The position numbers and the translations under genes were made by a program. The notes below the pieces were generated by a model, which was given only the letters and a program-made list of their open reading frames with translations, was not told where the DNA came from and ran no database searches. 30,980 nt of DNA from Fonticula alba (taxonomy: Eukaryota; Opisthokonta; Rotosphaerida; Fonticulaceae): NCBI RefSeq assembly GCF_000388065.1, contig NW_009242981.1:154785-185764 (forward strand), written 5' to 3'. Below, piece after piece: positions 11,819 to 24,500 of the stretch (its first letter is position 1; each line of letters begins with the position of its first letter).

Positions 11819-11869
11819 GGAAAAGCGCCATTATTTAATACATATCAAGCTGAATATTGAAAAGGTGCC
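11819..11869. other. AT-rich islet in the spacer, possible transcript end
   Basis: Fifty bases of about 65% A+T stand out in a spacer of roughly 75-80% GC. The minus strand reads CTTGATATGTATTAAATAAT, which is loosely like the AT-rich segment just past the stop of gene A (CTTGAATAG). It could mark the 3' end of an unrecognised transcript, more likely from the minus strand. I found no matching gene and no match to a snRNA I know. Confidence 0.3.
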
Positions 11870-12660
11870 ATCGGCCAGGGGGGGCAGAAGAAACAGCGCC
11901 GGACGCAACGCACCCCCCGGGGGCGCCGGACGGGGCCCGGGTATGAGAGCCGCCGGGGGCTCGCACTCGGGCGGCGACCGCCCGCGCCATTTGTATTTCA
12001 CCCCCATTCCCCCCGCCTCCATTCGGACCTCCTCGCCCCTCCCTTGGCCCTCCTCCGCGGGTCCCCTGCCCGTGCCCCGGTCCGCGCCTCGGCGAGCCCG
12101 GCTGCCAGGCTGGCCATGTACCCTGCCCCCTTCGGGAAGCCCAGGCCACGGCCAGGGAGATGAGCAGGTGGCCCCGGGTCCCGCGGGCGCGCGGCCCTCC
12201 GGCCGGATGCCGCCCTCGGCGTGGCGGGACCCGGCCCGCACCCCGGACGGCTGATCGGCCGACCGACCGGTCGGCCAGCACACGGGCGGCCATGTCCTGC
12301 TGATGGCCACCCGGCCACCCTCCTCACCGGGGCGAGTCCCTGCGCGGCGCCGGTGCCGCCGTCGATGCGCGCGCCCGTGGCTGGCCACCTCCCTGGCCGC
12401 GTGCTTTGCCGGCGATGCCGGCAGCATGACGCATGGCGCTCCGGGCCACCGCCGACCCTGCGTTGGCCGCCGGCCCCCGCGCCGGGCGCAACGCCCCGGG
12501 CCCCGGTCACTCGGGCAACCTTCGGGCCGCCCGCCCGCCCGCGGCAAGGGTCCCGGCAAGGCACGAGGGCCCGACAGGGGGCGGCGTGCGAGCCGGCTGT
12601 CCGCCCTGCGCGCGCGGCCGCTACCGGCCGGGCCTGCCCCACCTCTTGCGGGGGGACATG

Positions 12661-12677
12661 CCCCCCCCCCCCCCCCC
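12661..12677. repeat. C17 homopolymer
   Basis: Seventeen consecutive C in the intergenic spacer. Confidence 0.95.
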
Positions 12678-13405
12678 ATTGGCGCATCGCATCCTGGACG
12701 TGGGTGCCGGGACACGCCTCGTCATCCCGGCCAGGACCCTCGATCCCGGGGCATGCGCTGGTCCCGGGCGCCGGTGGGGCCGATCGCTCGCACATGCAAG
12801 TGGCCGCCGCCCGCGCGCCCCCATGCAAGCGGGCGCATTCTCCCGTGGCGCCTCGCACCCCGCGGTGACCCGATTAGACGCGGTGGCCGGGGCCGGGCAC
12901 GCCGCGCGCAAAGGCGTCGGCGCCCGGCGCGGCCCTCAGGCCCGTTGCCTGCGGGCCACGCACATGCGGCACCCCGCTGAATGGGGTGCCCTGTCGCGAT
13001 GACCCCCCTGAGGCCATTGCCCTTTCCCCCCGCTGGCTCGTCAATGCCCATCGGCTGGCGTGGGGGACGCCCCTCCCTCCGGGCCCAGGGGCGCCGTCCA
13101 TGGGGGGCCCAGTCCGACCGGCGAATCGCGGCCATCCGGCTCCGCGGCCTGCTCCCAAGGCGTCCGGGACGCTCGATTCCTTCCTCCCCCCGCCTGATGA
13201 AGGTCCCGCTGCGGGGGCCTCGCGCGCCCGGGCGCGCCGGAATGCCCGGGTCCCCTGGCCGGACAAACGGCCGCCCCCCACCACCCATGGCCGACGGATA
13301 TGCTCATGTGTGACGAGCCGCCGGCGGGCATCGATCTGCACGTCGGGCGGGCGTCTTCGCGTCCCGCAGTGCCAGATGGCGCCGCGGCCGCCGCGACCGA
13401 GGGGC

Positions 13406-13423
13406 CTCTCTCTCTCTCTCTCT
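13406..13423. repeat. (CT)n microsatellite
   Basis: About nine CT units in the spacer, pure pyrimidine on the plus strand. Confidence 0.93.
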
Positions 13424-16400
13424 GTGCATGTCCCCCCCTCCCGATGCAGACACACCACACCACGAAGCCGCTCCTCGGGGCGGGGATGGCCGCGGCCCGA
13501 CGCGCTGGGCGGGGGGGGGTCCCGGTCGCGCCATCCGGCCCACCGTCGGCTGCGTTCGCTCGGTCCCCCGAGGCCGCCTCCCTTGGGTCCGGCCGGTGGG
13601 CAGCTGCCTGGCCCGGGCCGCGGCCCATCGTCGCGGGCCGATCCGACGCCAGCAAGCGCGGCCCCGCCCGGCGGGCCACGTCCGCTGGCCCCACACCGGC
13701 CGTGGTCCCTCCTGCTCGAGGGGCGTCGCCATGCGCCACACGCCCGGGCCCGTGGTGCGCCTCGACGCCCCGGTCCTTGGGGGATCCCCCCGCCAGCCCC
13801 CCCTTGGCCGGCAGCTCACCGCCCTCCCCCCTCTGGCGCCATGTCGACACTGGGCGCTCGCCATCGTGCCGCCGGCTCGCCCGGCAGGTGGCCACCCTGC
13901 GCTCGAAGTCGAGCCCCCACTCCCCGCCCTGGCGCGGGTCGATCCTCGCCCTGCATCCTGTGCCAGCCTGAAGCTGGGGCTTGCGCCGGGCGACCGTGCG
14001 GCCCGCCGCCACCGTCGCAGGGCCGCCAGGCACGGCGGCACCATGCGCAAAGGTCCCCTCCTCCTCGAGCAGCCCCGCGGCCGGGCCAGCGAGGCCTTTT
14101 CTTGGGCCCGGGTGCCCCTGCCTCGTCGACCGAGCTCCACCAGCCGGCACACTTGCGGCCCGTCTCCCTGGCCCCATCTCCCCCTCAGGCCGCCTCTCCC
14201 CGGCTCGGGCCGGGCCCTGCCCTGCGGCCAGCCGCCACCCTGGCCGCGAAGCAGGTCACGCGCCCCCGCCGGATGGCTTCGGGGATGCCTGGCCCCGGCT
14301 GCCGGTGTCCCCGGGAATCGGCCCCCTCGTGGGGCCCCCCGCGGCGTCGCTGGCCGGCACAGGCGGCGCCCTGGCTCGAGCGCAAGCCCCCGCATGACCT
14401 ACCTGCCCCGAGGCTGCCGCGCACCTCCGGCCCGCTCGCGGACACGAGGGGCGCATTCTCCCCCTGCGGCCTCCTCCCTGCCCGGGCCGGGTGCCCGTGC
14501 GTCCGGCCGTCCCGCCCCCCGGGCCCGCGGATGCCAGGCCGGCGCCCGCCGGCAGGCACACCCTGCCAGCGCCGGGCGCGGCGATCTCGGCCGCAGGGAT
14601 GGGCACGCCCCGGGCGCGCGTGGCTCTTGCGACATCGCGTCCGGCCGAGTCACCCCGCCGGATGTCCCCCCTCCGCGCCCTCTTGCCAGCGGCCCCCCAG
14701 AAACCGGCTCTCTTGGGGCGGACTCGCCGGGCGGCACCCCGCCCTCTGGCCGCCTCCTTCTCGTCCGAACCGCCTTCTCCTTGCGGGCCCGGAGACGGCC
14801 GGCCGACTCGCCTGCTCCCTGGCAGCTGGCCGGCGCGTCGCGTGGGAAGGCGTGTCCCGTCGGGCCGCCGAGGGTCCCAAGTGCGGCGCGACCATCCGGC
14901 GATGCGAGCTCCGCGGCGCCGGGCCACCCGAGCGCCCCTTGGCCGCGAGGCTGGGCGCCGCCTGGCCACCAGTCGGCCATACGGCCCGGCCAAGGCGGCC
15001 CCCGAGATGCATGCCGGGCTGGGCCACCAGCGGCCGGGCGAGCCGGGCCGCCGTTCGGCCTGGCTGCCGCCGCCGGGAGGGTCCCTCCGGGAGCCGAGCG
15101 CCTCGAGCCGGCCTGCGCCCGGACCGGTTCCGGTCGAGAGGATGCCCTTGTGCCCGCTGTGCCGCGCCCGTGCCCGCCCGTGCGCCCCCCCCCCCGTCCC
15201 GCCGGCAGCGAGCCCCGTGCGAGCCGCCTGGCTCCACGCCCCCCGGGCCGGCCAGCACCCGGCGCGCCGTCCCGGCCGGGACGCGAAGACTGCCGCCGCG
15301 CATGCTGCCGACCTGGGTGCAGCCCCCTTCACATTCACGCCCCCGCCACCCTATGCGCACCCGCGGGCCCCGCTTGCGCCGATCGCAAAAAACCCCGGCG
15401 CGGATGGCTGCGGCTGGGGCCAAGTGCGCTGGCGTGTGTGCGTGTGCGCGCGCGCGCGCGGCTGGGCCTCGAATCGCGGAAAGGCCCCCGGGCATGGTCC
15501 CCGGCCTGCACTGGCGCCACCGTCCCCGGCGGACGCCCACCCGGCAGGGTGGATGATCCCCCGGCCGGGGTGTTCCCCCCGGCGGCGTGCCAGGCGGCCG
15601 CCCCCCCACCCCAGGCGGCTGGCGCCACTGGCGCCCGGCCGGCTCCCTGCCTGCCGGGCATGCCCCTGCTGCCCTCCCTGCCTCGGAGGGCATGGTCGTG
15701 CTGCTGCGGCCTCTGCCTCGGGGGCTGTCCGGTCAGGTGGCTCGCCCGGGCCCGGGCGGGGCGCTCGAGCTGACGCAACCCGCGCGCCATCACAATGCGC
15801 CTCGGCCACGGCCGGTCCCCGGGCCGGGGCTGTGGTCCGCGGCTGGGCCGACGGCCGACTCCGTCTCGACGTGCCAGCCCACCGCCCCGCCCGGGGGTGT
15901 GGAGTGGGCCCGGCCGGGTGGCAACGCTGCGGCTGCCGCGGGGGCGCCTCCCCCCGGTGGCCGGTGTGGGCCGCGCGTCCATGCACGCCGGGGTGGATGC
16001 CATGCCGCCGGCCTCGCGCGGCCACCCCGCGCGCCAGCGTGCCACCCAGACGGCTGGCCTCGCGCGGGAGCGCACGCCGGCCGGCGCCCTGGCAGCCGGA
16101 CACACGGCCTGGTGCCTGGTCTCGGGGCCGGGGCCCGGGGCCCGCGCCGGTGTGCCTGCCGCGGCCCGGCCGCCCGGCACCAAAGCGCGCACCGGCGCCC
16201 GGCATGTGCGCGCCCCTTGCCAGGCGGCCCTCGGGTGCCCCTGGGTCTTTTGCGATCTCCTCTCGGCCGTCGGTTGGCCTGCCTGGCCTCTTTGGAGGCC
16301 ATGCCTTTGGCTGCGACCATGAGGACAATCCGGGCGCCTCGCCCTCCGCCGGGCTGCCTGCCCGCACGCTCCGTGTGTCGACTCCCCCTCCCGCCCTCTC

Positions 16401-16721
16401 TTCGCCAGCTTGTAGGGCGGGGGGGGCATTGTCATGGGTCTTGCTCCGCTCCAGGGTCGGCGCCGGTGGCTCCGCGCGCACCCGCCGGCGGCCCCGGCGT
16501 GGTGCCCAGCAAGCAGCCGACGGCCGACGCCCTGCGCCCCCTGGGGTAGCCCCTCCTGCACAATGGGCCCGCGCCACGCGCTGCCCACTCGCTCAAGCGT
16601 CCCGGCGCCCGGGGGTTCCCCAGGCAGGCCAGGCCAGGCACTCCCGGGCGCGAGAAAAGACCAGCCCCCCTCCCCGGGGGACTCGATGCGCGGGCGATCC
16701 GCGTCAAACTGCGCCCTCGGG

Positions 16722-16750
16722 CGTGTGTATATGTGTGTGTGTGTGTGTGC
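16722..16750. repeat. (GT)n microsatellite with TATAT interruption
   Basis: GTGTGTATATGTGTGT passes into a pure GT run ending near 16749. No gene lies next to it. Confidence 0.9.
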
Positions 16751-17878
16751 GCATGCCTATAGGGCTGCCTGTGGGCGCGCGTGTTCGGGCGGCCGCACGG
16801 GAAACGCTCCTTCGGCCTTTGGGCGCACGGCATCCCGAGCCATGTGCCCCCCCCCGGGCGCGCTCGTCGGACACCCAAGCAGGGGGGAGGGGGCCGCACC
16901 GAGTCACGGGCAGGGCCCCGCCAGCCGCGGGCCGCCACCCGCCCGGCGCACCGCAGGCAATGTGCGCCGGTGTGCGTGTCGGACAAGCAGCCGGGGCGCA
17001 CGGCCTTGTGGGGCCCTGGGGCGCCGTGCACATGCCCGCCGCCCGCCTTGCCGGCGCCCGCATGCCGGCCGGTGCCGGGCGACCCACTGCGAAGGAGGGC
17101 CCGTGAGGCGGGGCACCCGAGAGAAGGGGCGCCCGGGGGCCGCGCTGTCCGATGGAAAGCCCACTCCCGCCGCCCCCCCTCCCCCCCCCCTTGGGACGGC
17201 CGTGGCGCCGTCTCAGCCCACCCTGAGGCCCGGGCGAGGGGCGGGCCGCCCGGTCACACAGCGCGCCAGGGGGTGCCTGGCGGTGGCGAAAGACCGCACC
17301 GGGTCCAGAGCCGCGGGCGAGCCCCATCGCGTCGGCCTGCCCCGGGGCCCGGGCGAACACCCCATGCTGGGCCCTCACCTGCGCGTGATGCTGGCGGCCG
17401 CGCGGCCGACCCCCGCCCCGGAGCGTGAGGAAAAAAAAGGGCCGGGGCATGCATTCAACGTGCGCGGTGTGCCGGCAGCCCGGGGGCCGGCGCCTGCGCA
17501 GGTGGCACCGGCCCACGCGCCGGCTCGCCTCCAGCGGGCAGGACCCCGCACGCGCCCCACCCGGCTCGTCGGGGCCCGGGTCCACGCGCCGGCCCGTGAA
17601 AGCGCAACCAGGCTGCCCTCCTGTGCGGCGGCGGTCTGCCCGGGGGACCGTCGGCCGGGGCGCGGTCACGCCCGAAAAACAGGAAGCCCCCCCCCCTCCC
17701 CCCCCACGCCGACACACGCGCACACACGACCCGAGCATCCGACCCCCACCCGCCCCCGGGTGACGGGTCGGCAAAGATGCGGCGCGCGCGCGCGCGGCGC
17801 ACACGGTCCCCTGCACCAGCCCGGGATGCGGGCCGCGCACGCACACACACGCGGCCTGCCCTCGAACAGCCAACACCG

Positions 17879-17892
17879 CCCCCCCCCCCCCC
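17879..17892. repeat. C14 homopolymer
   Basis: Fourteen consecutive C in the spacer about 700 bases upstream of gene B. Confidence 0.93.
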
Positions 17893-18388
17893 ACGCCACG
17901 CCTGCCCCCGCGCCAACAGCCAGATCCCAACGGTCCCGCTCGCGTGGCCCCCCATGGGAAACCGCCCCCGATGGCCAACTGCCCCGCCATCCTGGTCCCA
18001 TTCATTTGTTTACTGGCGCGCGGGCTGGCCACGGTCGGCTGGGCCGCGCGAGGGCGGCCGCCGGGTCGGGCACGCGCCTCGTAGTTGCCCCCATGCGTGG
18101 AGAGGTTGCGACAATCTCCCCAGGGGCCAACTCGCGGTAGGCGGCGCCGACCGGCAGCCCTCCTCCCCTGAATGAAGGGCCACACCACAGGCCCGGCTCT
18201 GCCGGCTGGCGTGTGGCCACACCTCGAGCAGCCACTCTCGCCCGGCACTCGGCCGGGGCTTCGGCCTGACCGCGGCCCCAGCGTGCCGGCCAGGCCCTGC
18301 ACCCTGCACCGCAAGAGCTCGGCACCAAAGACAGCGGCAAGCAGCGCGAGCGCACACCTGCCTCCCGAGGCCACCCCCGGCTGTGGCC

Positions 18389-18405
18389 TATATATATATA
18401 TATAT
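18389..18405 (+). promoter_or_regulatory. (TA)n tract, candidate TATA element of gene B
   Basis: A run of eight and a half TA units lies 166 bases upstream of the chosen gene B start codon in otherwise GC-rich DNA. It could act as a TATA box or be a simple repeat; sequence alone does not decide. No comparable tract precedes gene A or gene C at this distance. Confidence 0.4.
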
Positions 18406-18456
18406 GGCCGTGCTCCGGACCAGCCCATTGCCCAAGGCCGCTCCACCGTCCCAGCT

Positions 18457-18514
18457 CCCCCCCCCCCCCCCCGAATCCCCCTCCCTCACACACACACGCA
18501 CGCACGCACGCACA
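18457..18514 (+). repeat. C16 run and CACG repeat in the gene B 5' flank
   Basis: A C16 homopolymer (18457-18472) is followed by a pyrimidine stretch and a (CA)n/(CGCA)n repeat (18486-18514). All lie between the TA tract and the start codon, so probably within the 5' UTR. Gene C has longer C runs on its coding strand at a similar place. Confidence 0.85.
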
Positions 18515-18570
18515 ACAGCCCGCTGTCCGGCGCTCGCAGCCTGCACTCCCCACAGCGCAGCACTCCACAG

Positions 18571-21500
18571 ATGCGGCCCCTCCCGCTGTGGCAGCGCGCG
18601 CTGGCCCTGCTGGCCATGCCGCTGCTCGTGGTACTCCTGCACCTGTCCGGGGTCTCAAGCTCCAACGACCAGACCAATGTCTATCTTATTCCCTCGCCTC
18701 GGTCCTTTGGTCAAACCAACATGGGCTTTGGGTACTACCTCCCAAATGAGAAGATGGTTGCTCTCGATCAATATTATGGCGACTACACCACATACAAACA
18801 GTCCCTCAAACTTGACCTTTTCGGGGACATGCGTCTTGGGGTTCATTTCTCTGATGATGCCAGGACAATGTTCTTTTATGGGGTCTCCGGCTATACCCTG
18901 CTCCTGCCTGTCCCAAATGACCTGCCGGTCCTGGTCTGGCTGGACAACCGCACCCTCGGCATCTCCTCCTCGACAGCTGTGTATCCGTACGAGTTTTTCC
19001 CAGGGCAGCCTGTCTCCCTATTGCGTGCCAATGCCCATGGCCCCCTCGACGCGTCGGTTCTCCTGCGCCTCGGCAACGACACCCTGGTTCTCATGCGCTT
19101 TCAAAATGAAGTATGGACTCGCAGTGAACTGCCATTGTCTGCGACCACCGCCACGCCCGGCCTTCCCGGCCACTTCTTTCTGACTACCCCGGGCAACGAG
19201 TGGGTGTGGCTCCGGGATAATGGCACCTGGCGTACCATCTCCACCGGGGACGAGGCAGTCCTCAGCCTGTCGGCCACCCGCATCATGACCACCGACCCCA
19301 GCAAGATGGATCTGCTGGTCATCACTCCCCGGCGAATGCTCATCTACATTGGCTTGGGCAGCAACAGCACCTGGGAGCGAATCCTGGACACCATGCTGCC
19401 CACCGATCGCCAGGACCTGTCAGCTCAGCTGATCCCCGGAGTTGTCCACACGCCGCGTCCTCCGGGGTTTTTCTACCTTGTCAATCGGCCCTCACAGCTC
19501 TGGCGTGTGACGCCCCTCACCGGCGACGGCATGGCGTGGCAGCACATGGGCTCATATACACTCCCTGTCACGCCGATCCAGAGCATGGTGGCCATGGATT
19601 TGAGTGCCCTGCCCGGTGGCCGAGGGGAACAATGGGCCCTTACGCACGGTGACAAGCTATTAATGACCAACGAGGAGTTCGGCTGTCACACCGATGCCTC
19701 CATTGTCTGCGACCCCGCTTCGGGCACCTGGGGATGTGCCCCCGGTCGTCGCTACTCGCCACTCCGCACTGCGGGCGAGCTGTGTGCTGGCTGCGCGGAT
19801 GGCTTTTACCCTGTCATGGTGGGACCCCGACGCCGTGCGTGCTTTTATGGCCCAATCCCACTCCTTTCAAGCGCACTAACACGTTTCGTATACAGGTGAG
19901 TGTCGCCCTTGCACGGTGGACTACTGCCGCGTGTGTGCCGACAGCGGGCACTGCCTTGCTTGCTCTCATGGCTTTCTGCTTCGCGACCCCGCCGGCGGCC
20001 GTGCCACTTGCGTGCCGGCCTGTCCGCCAGGAACCATCAGCTCCGGCGAGGAGTGTGTCCCCAATACTTTGCCCGAGATCAAGATCGATGTGTCGAGTCC
20101 AATCACATTATCGTCTGGATCGATGGGCCTCATGACATTCTCGCGTATGTATCTCAGAAACAACCGGTTGTATGTTTCCAGCACGTCCTTGTCAACGAGT
20201 GGCCCTGGCTCCCTGCTAGTTGTACTTTCGTCAGGCCAACTTGTCTTGGGCAATGCCGATCAGCTGCGTGTCACTCCCCTCCAGCCACTACAGGTGGCCC
20301 CGATTACGGGCCTCCCTACTTTCACTTTTGTCAATGGACTTCTTGAGAGTATCCATGTCGCTGGACGTGATGTGCAGGTTGAAATCGAAATTCGTGAGAC
20401 GTACTCAGTGACCCGAGTGCTTTTGACCTGCACTCTCCCTGGCCTTGCACCCAATGACGAGTGTCAGTTGGCGGTCGCATCTGGCACCCTCTCAACGGCG
20501 GTCTCGGCCGAGGTGGACATTCAATCGGCATCGCCCCCCGGGGTGTCCTCAATTTCCGTGGGCCCATATCCGACTGAGCAGCTCTTTGTCGAAGCTAAGC
20601 CCACGACCACGATCAAGCAGTGGGACCATGCAGAAGCTCTCATGTCAGAATGGAGGTATTCTTTTGACTCACGGTGGGTGCTATTCGCGTGTCCCCTCGA
20701 CCCTCAGACCGCGGATGTCGATTCGCGCTGCATGAATGACGACGGCTGGCACGCAGCGACAGGTGGTACATTGGCCGCCTCGGTCCCTGGTTTGCCAGCC
20801 AAGATTGTGCCAGGCGACGAATGGTTTGCCGTAGCAATGCCAACAGGCCGTTCTCTTGGAGGAAGGACTCATGACATTGTCCTCGTGGGACCCGTCAATA
20901 CACCTCAGGGGCGTTACCTGGCGGCAAAGCACATCTCCCACGGTGGGGATGCCCAGGCCCGCACCCGCGACATCACGGGCTCTGGTCGCTTGATCGATGG
21001 AATTTCACAGTATACTCGAAGTTCCTTCTATACGGTCCTGGATCTCCATGATGTTGGGCATCCTGAATACCCCAGTGCCCTGGTCGTGGTCGAATCAGGC
21101 ACATTGGTGGTGATTCTGCTGTATTGCCCAGTCCACTTGCCGTGTCACCTTGGTCCTGCACGGATGGCATCTATTCCGTTCGATCATACATCATTGATTG
21201 CAGTGCTCACCGTCCCACCACCACTTGCCAGTGATAAGCCAACTATGCTATCTTTACTTGTCAGTCGAGGGAATAGCTCTTCCAGCGTCTGCTTTCGAGT
21301 GGACTTTGGCCTCGATGAATGCCCCCCTCGGACGTATGGGGCCACATGCCTTCCATGCCACGCTGCCTGCCAGACGTGCACCGGCCCGGCATCCACGCAG
21401 TGCACGTCGGCCCGGTGCACGTATTTCCTGCCCTCGCTGCCGAACAACTGTCTGGCGGCCTGCCCGGCCGGGCTCCATGCCGACGCCTCGGGCGCCTGCC

Positions 21501-24500
21501 GGTGCCATGCCAACTGTGAGGCCTGCCACCGGCCGGACGCAAGCGGCCCATTCATCTGCACTGCCTGCCCGCCGGGAATGGCCTTGAGCTCCGGGACTGC
21601 CGATCGCTGTGCGCCCTGCCACAGCTCGTGTCTCGAGTGCACGGCCCCGGCCAGTGCGACCGCCTGCCGGGCTTGTCCCAGCGGCATGCTCCTCCGGCCT
21701 GACGGCACGTGTGGCGGCACCTGCCCGCCGGGGACCTGGGGCGACACGCGGCTGGGTGTCTGCACGCCCTGCTCAGCCGGCTGTCTTACCTGTGAGAATT
21801 CCTACTCGTGCACCGCCTGCCGGCCGGGGCATCTCCGTGAGACGACCTTCGGCATGTGTCTCCGGTGCGATCCCCAGTGCGCCGAGTGCGCCGGCGCCCT
21901 GGATGCGTGTGTTGCCTGCACGCCGGGCATGCATTGGGTCGGGGGGGTGGCCCCCAGCCCGGCCGGCGCCACCGGCGCATGCACCAAGTGCCCGGTGGGC
22001 TGCGCCACGTGCGACGACCACAACAGCAAATGCTTCACCTGCACGGCCGGCTACCTGCTGCTGGCCGGGCCGGGCCAGTGTGTGCCCGCCTGCCCGGACG
22101 GCATGGCGCCCGATGCTGCGCAGAGGAACTGCCTCAGCTGTCATGCTACATGCACCAAGTGCTCGACCCCCGCGGACCCGAGTGCCTGCACCGCCTGCCC
22201 GGCAGGCCGTGTTCTCCATGTGGACGGGCGGTGCATGGCTTCCTGCCCGACGGGCTTCTACCCCTTGGCCGGGGTGTGCACCAAGTGCGGGGCGGGCTGC
22301 TCGTCGTGCGCCTCGGCTGGGACTTGCGCGGAGTGTGCCCCGCAGCGCTTCCACCAGGGGGATGGCTCTTGCGACCTGTGCCATGCGTCGTGCGCCGCGT
22401 GTGCCAGTAGCACGGCCTGCACCGCCTGCCGGTCAGGGCTCTTTTTCCTGTCGCCCACGGCCCAAACCCCGTCGCTGTGTAGCTCGACCTGCCCGGCCGG
22501 CAACTATGCCGCAGCCGGCCGGTGCCAGCCGTGCGCCGCCAGCTGCGTGCTGTGTGCCGGCGCGGCGGACCGGTGCCAGGTGTGCGCGGCCGGCCACCGG
22601 TGGCGTGCCGAGCCGCCGGCCGTCGGCCAAACCGACACGTGCGTCCGCTGCCCGGATAACTGCGCCTCCTGCACCGGGGACATGTGTCTGGATTGCGAGG
22701 CGGGCTTCTTCCTGACGCGCCAGGGGGCCTGCGTGACTGCCTGCCCGGCTGGGACCTGGAAGGACCAGGCCACCGGCTCGTGCCAGCCCTGTGCCGCCAG
22801 CTGTGCCACATGCACCGGGCCCGAGTCCGGCAAGTGCACCGCCTGCGTGCCGGGGCTCCAGCACCAGCCGGGGCCGGGCGGCGGGCCGGGCCCCTGCGTG
22901 GCCTCCTGCCCGGCCGGGCAATTCCGCCACACCGCGTCGCAGGAGTGCCGGGCCTGCCACGGGTCGTGCGCCACATGCACCGGGCCCACGGACCGCGACT
23001 GCCTGGCATGCACCGGGTCGGTGCTGCAGGATGGCGCATGCGCCCGGGCCTGTGCGGCCGGCCATCTGGCCGTCGATGACCGGTGCCTGCCCTGCCACCT
23101 GTCGTGCGGCCAGTGCATCGGGCTCCGGAGCACCGAGTGCACCGAGTCCTGCCAGGCCCGGCTGCTGCCCCAGCCGGCCGGCGAGTCGCCGATGCGCTGT
23201 GTGGCCAGCTGTGCCAGCGGGTTCCATGCCTCGTCGACCGGCTGCACCCGCTGCCCGGAGGGGTGTGCCGCCTGCCCGGACGATGCGGGCCACTGTGCCC
23301 AGTGCGAGCGGTCGCACCGGCTGCTGGATGGCGCGTGTGTGCCCACCTGCCCGCAGGGCACATGGGAAGATGGCAACCGGTGCACCGCTTGCCACCCCTC
23401 CTGCATCAGCTGCTTCGGGCCGGACCCGACGCACTGTGACATCTGCCACGCCGACACGCCGCTCAAGAAGGACAGCTCCTGCTACGAGACCTGCCCGGCT
23501 GGGACCTACGAGAAGGGCAACAATTGCATGGCCTGCAGCAGCTCCTGCGCCCAGTGCCTCGGGCCCGGCAGCAACGAGTGCACCGCCTGCCCGGAAGGCC
23601 GCGCGCTCAGTGCCCAGGGCATGTGCGTTGGGGAATGTCCGGTCGGGCAGTTTGCCACCGACGGCGCCATCGGCCAGGTGTGCCGGGCCTGCTCGGCCAG
23701 CTGCCGCCAGTGCGATGGCCCGGATGCCGACCACTGCACCGGCTGCCAGGATGACCTGCTCCTGCAGGCTGGCCGGTGTGTGAGCGCCTGCACCGATGGG
23801 TTCTTTGCCTGCCATGCCAAACGCGAGTGCTCGGTCTGCCCGACCGGCTGTGCCACATGCTTCACCAGTGCCGACCGGCCGGAGGGCTGCCAGGCCGTCT
23901 GCACGACCTGCCGCGCGCCGTGGATGTGGTCCCCGGCGGCCGAGCGCTGCGTCGATGTCTGCCCGGCCGGGGAGTTCCAGCCCCGGACGGATGTCTTCAC
24001 GTGCGAGCCCTGTGCCGGGGCCTGTGCCTCGTGCCACGGCCAGGCCGACCGGTGCACCGTCTGCTCGGACGCCGGGGCCTGGCTCCATCCGGCCACCGGG
24101 GCATGCAGCCTGTCCTGCTCGGCCAGGGGCCTGGCCAAGTCCCCGGTCGAGCGGGTGTGTCTCTCCTGCCCGGAGGGGTGCCAGCATTGCGGCGCCCCGC
24201 CGGACATCGGGCCCTGCCTCCTGACGACCCAGGGCATGCTCGAGTGCCCGGAGCTGACCGCGTGCGACCGGTGCGACGCCGAGCACCCGCTGCTGCTGGG
24301 CGACGAGTGTGTGGCTGCCTGCCGGCCGGGGTTCTATGCCGAGTGGGATGCCGACCCGCCCGTGTGCCGGGCCTGTCACCAGAAGTGCGCCGGCGCCTGC
24401 ACCGGGCCCGAGCCGACGGACTGCCGGGCCCCGGACAAGGCCCTGCCCTCGGACCAGCGCCTGGCCCTGGGCCTGGGGATCAGCCTCGGGGCCCTGCTGC

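Larger units (their letters stand above)
11870..18388. other. Gene-poor GC-rich spacer, right part
   Basis: Nothing protein-coding or tRNA-like is supported in these 6.5 kb. Frames up to about 870 codons are open but overlap one another in several frames and both strands, and they give only Pro/Arg/Ala/Gly-rich low-complexity sequence. The stretch contains C17 at 12661-12677, C14 at 17879-17892, a CT and a GT microsatellite, and a slightly AT-rich patch at 18000-18016. Its right end should hold the gene B promoter. Confidence 0.5.

Noticed and set aside
11819-11869. Spliceosomal snRNA candidate
   Set aside because: The AT-rich islet was compared from memory with U1, U2, U4, U5 and U6 core motifs and none matched.
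12986-17106. Frames of 781 to 871 codons on plus in the spacer
   Set aside because: Three overlap in different frames, all Pro/Arg/Ala/Gly-rich with no domain or codon pattern. This is what stop-poor GC-rich DNA gives.
18172-18570. Upstream in-frame Met for gene B
   Set aside because: The extra 133 residues are low-complexity, run through the TA and CACG repeats, and would bury the signal peptide that begins at 18571.
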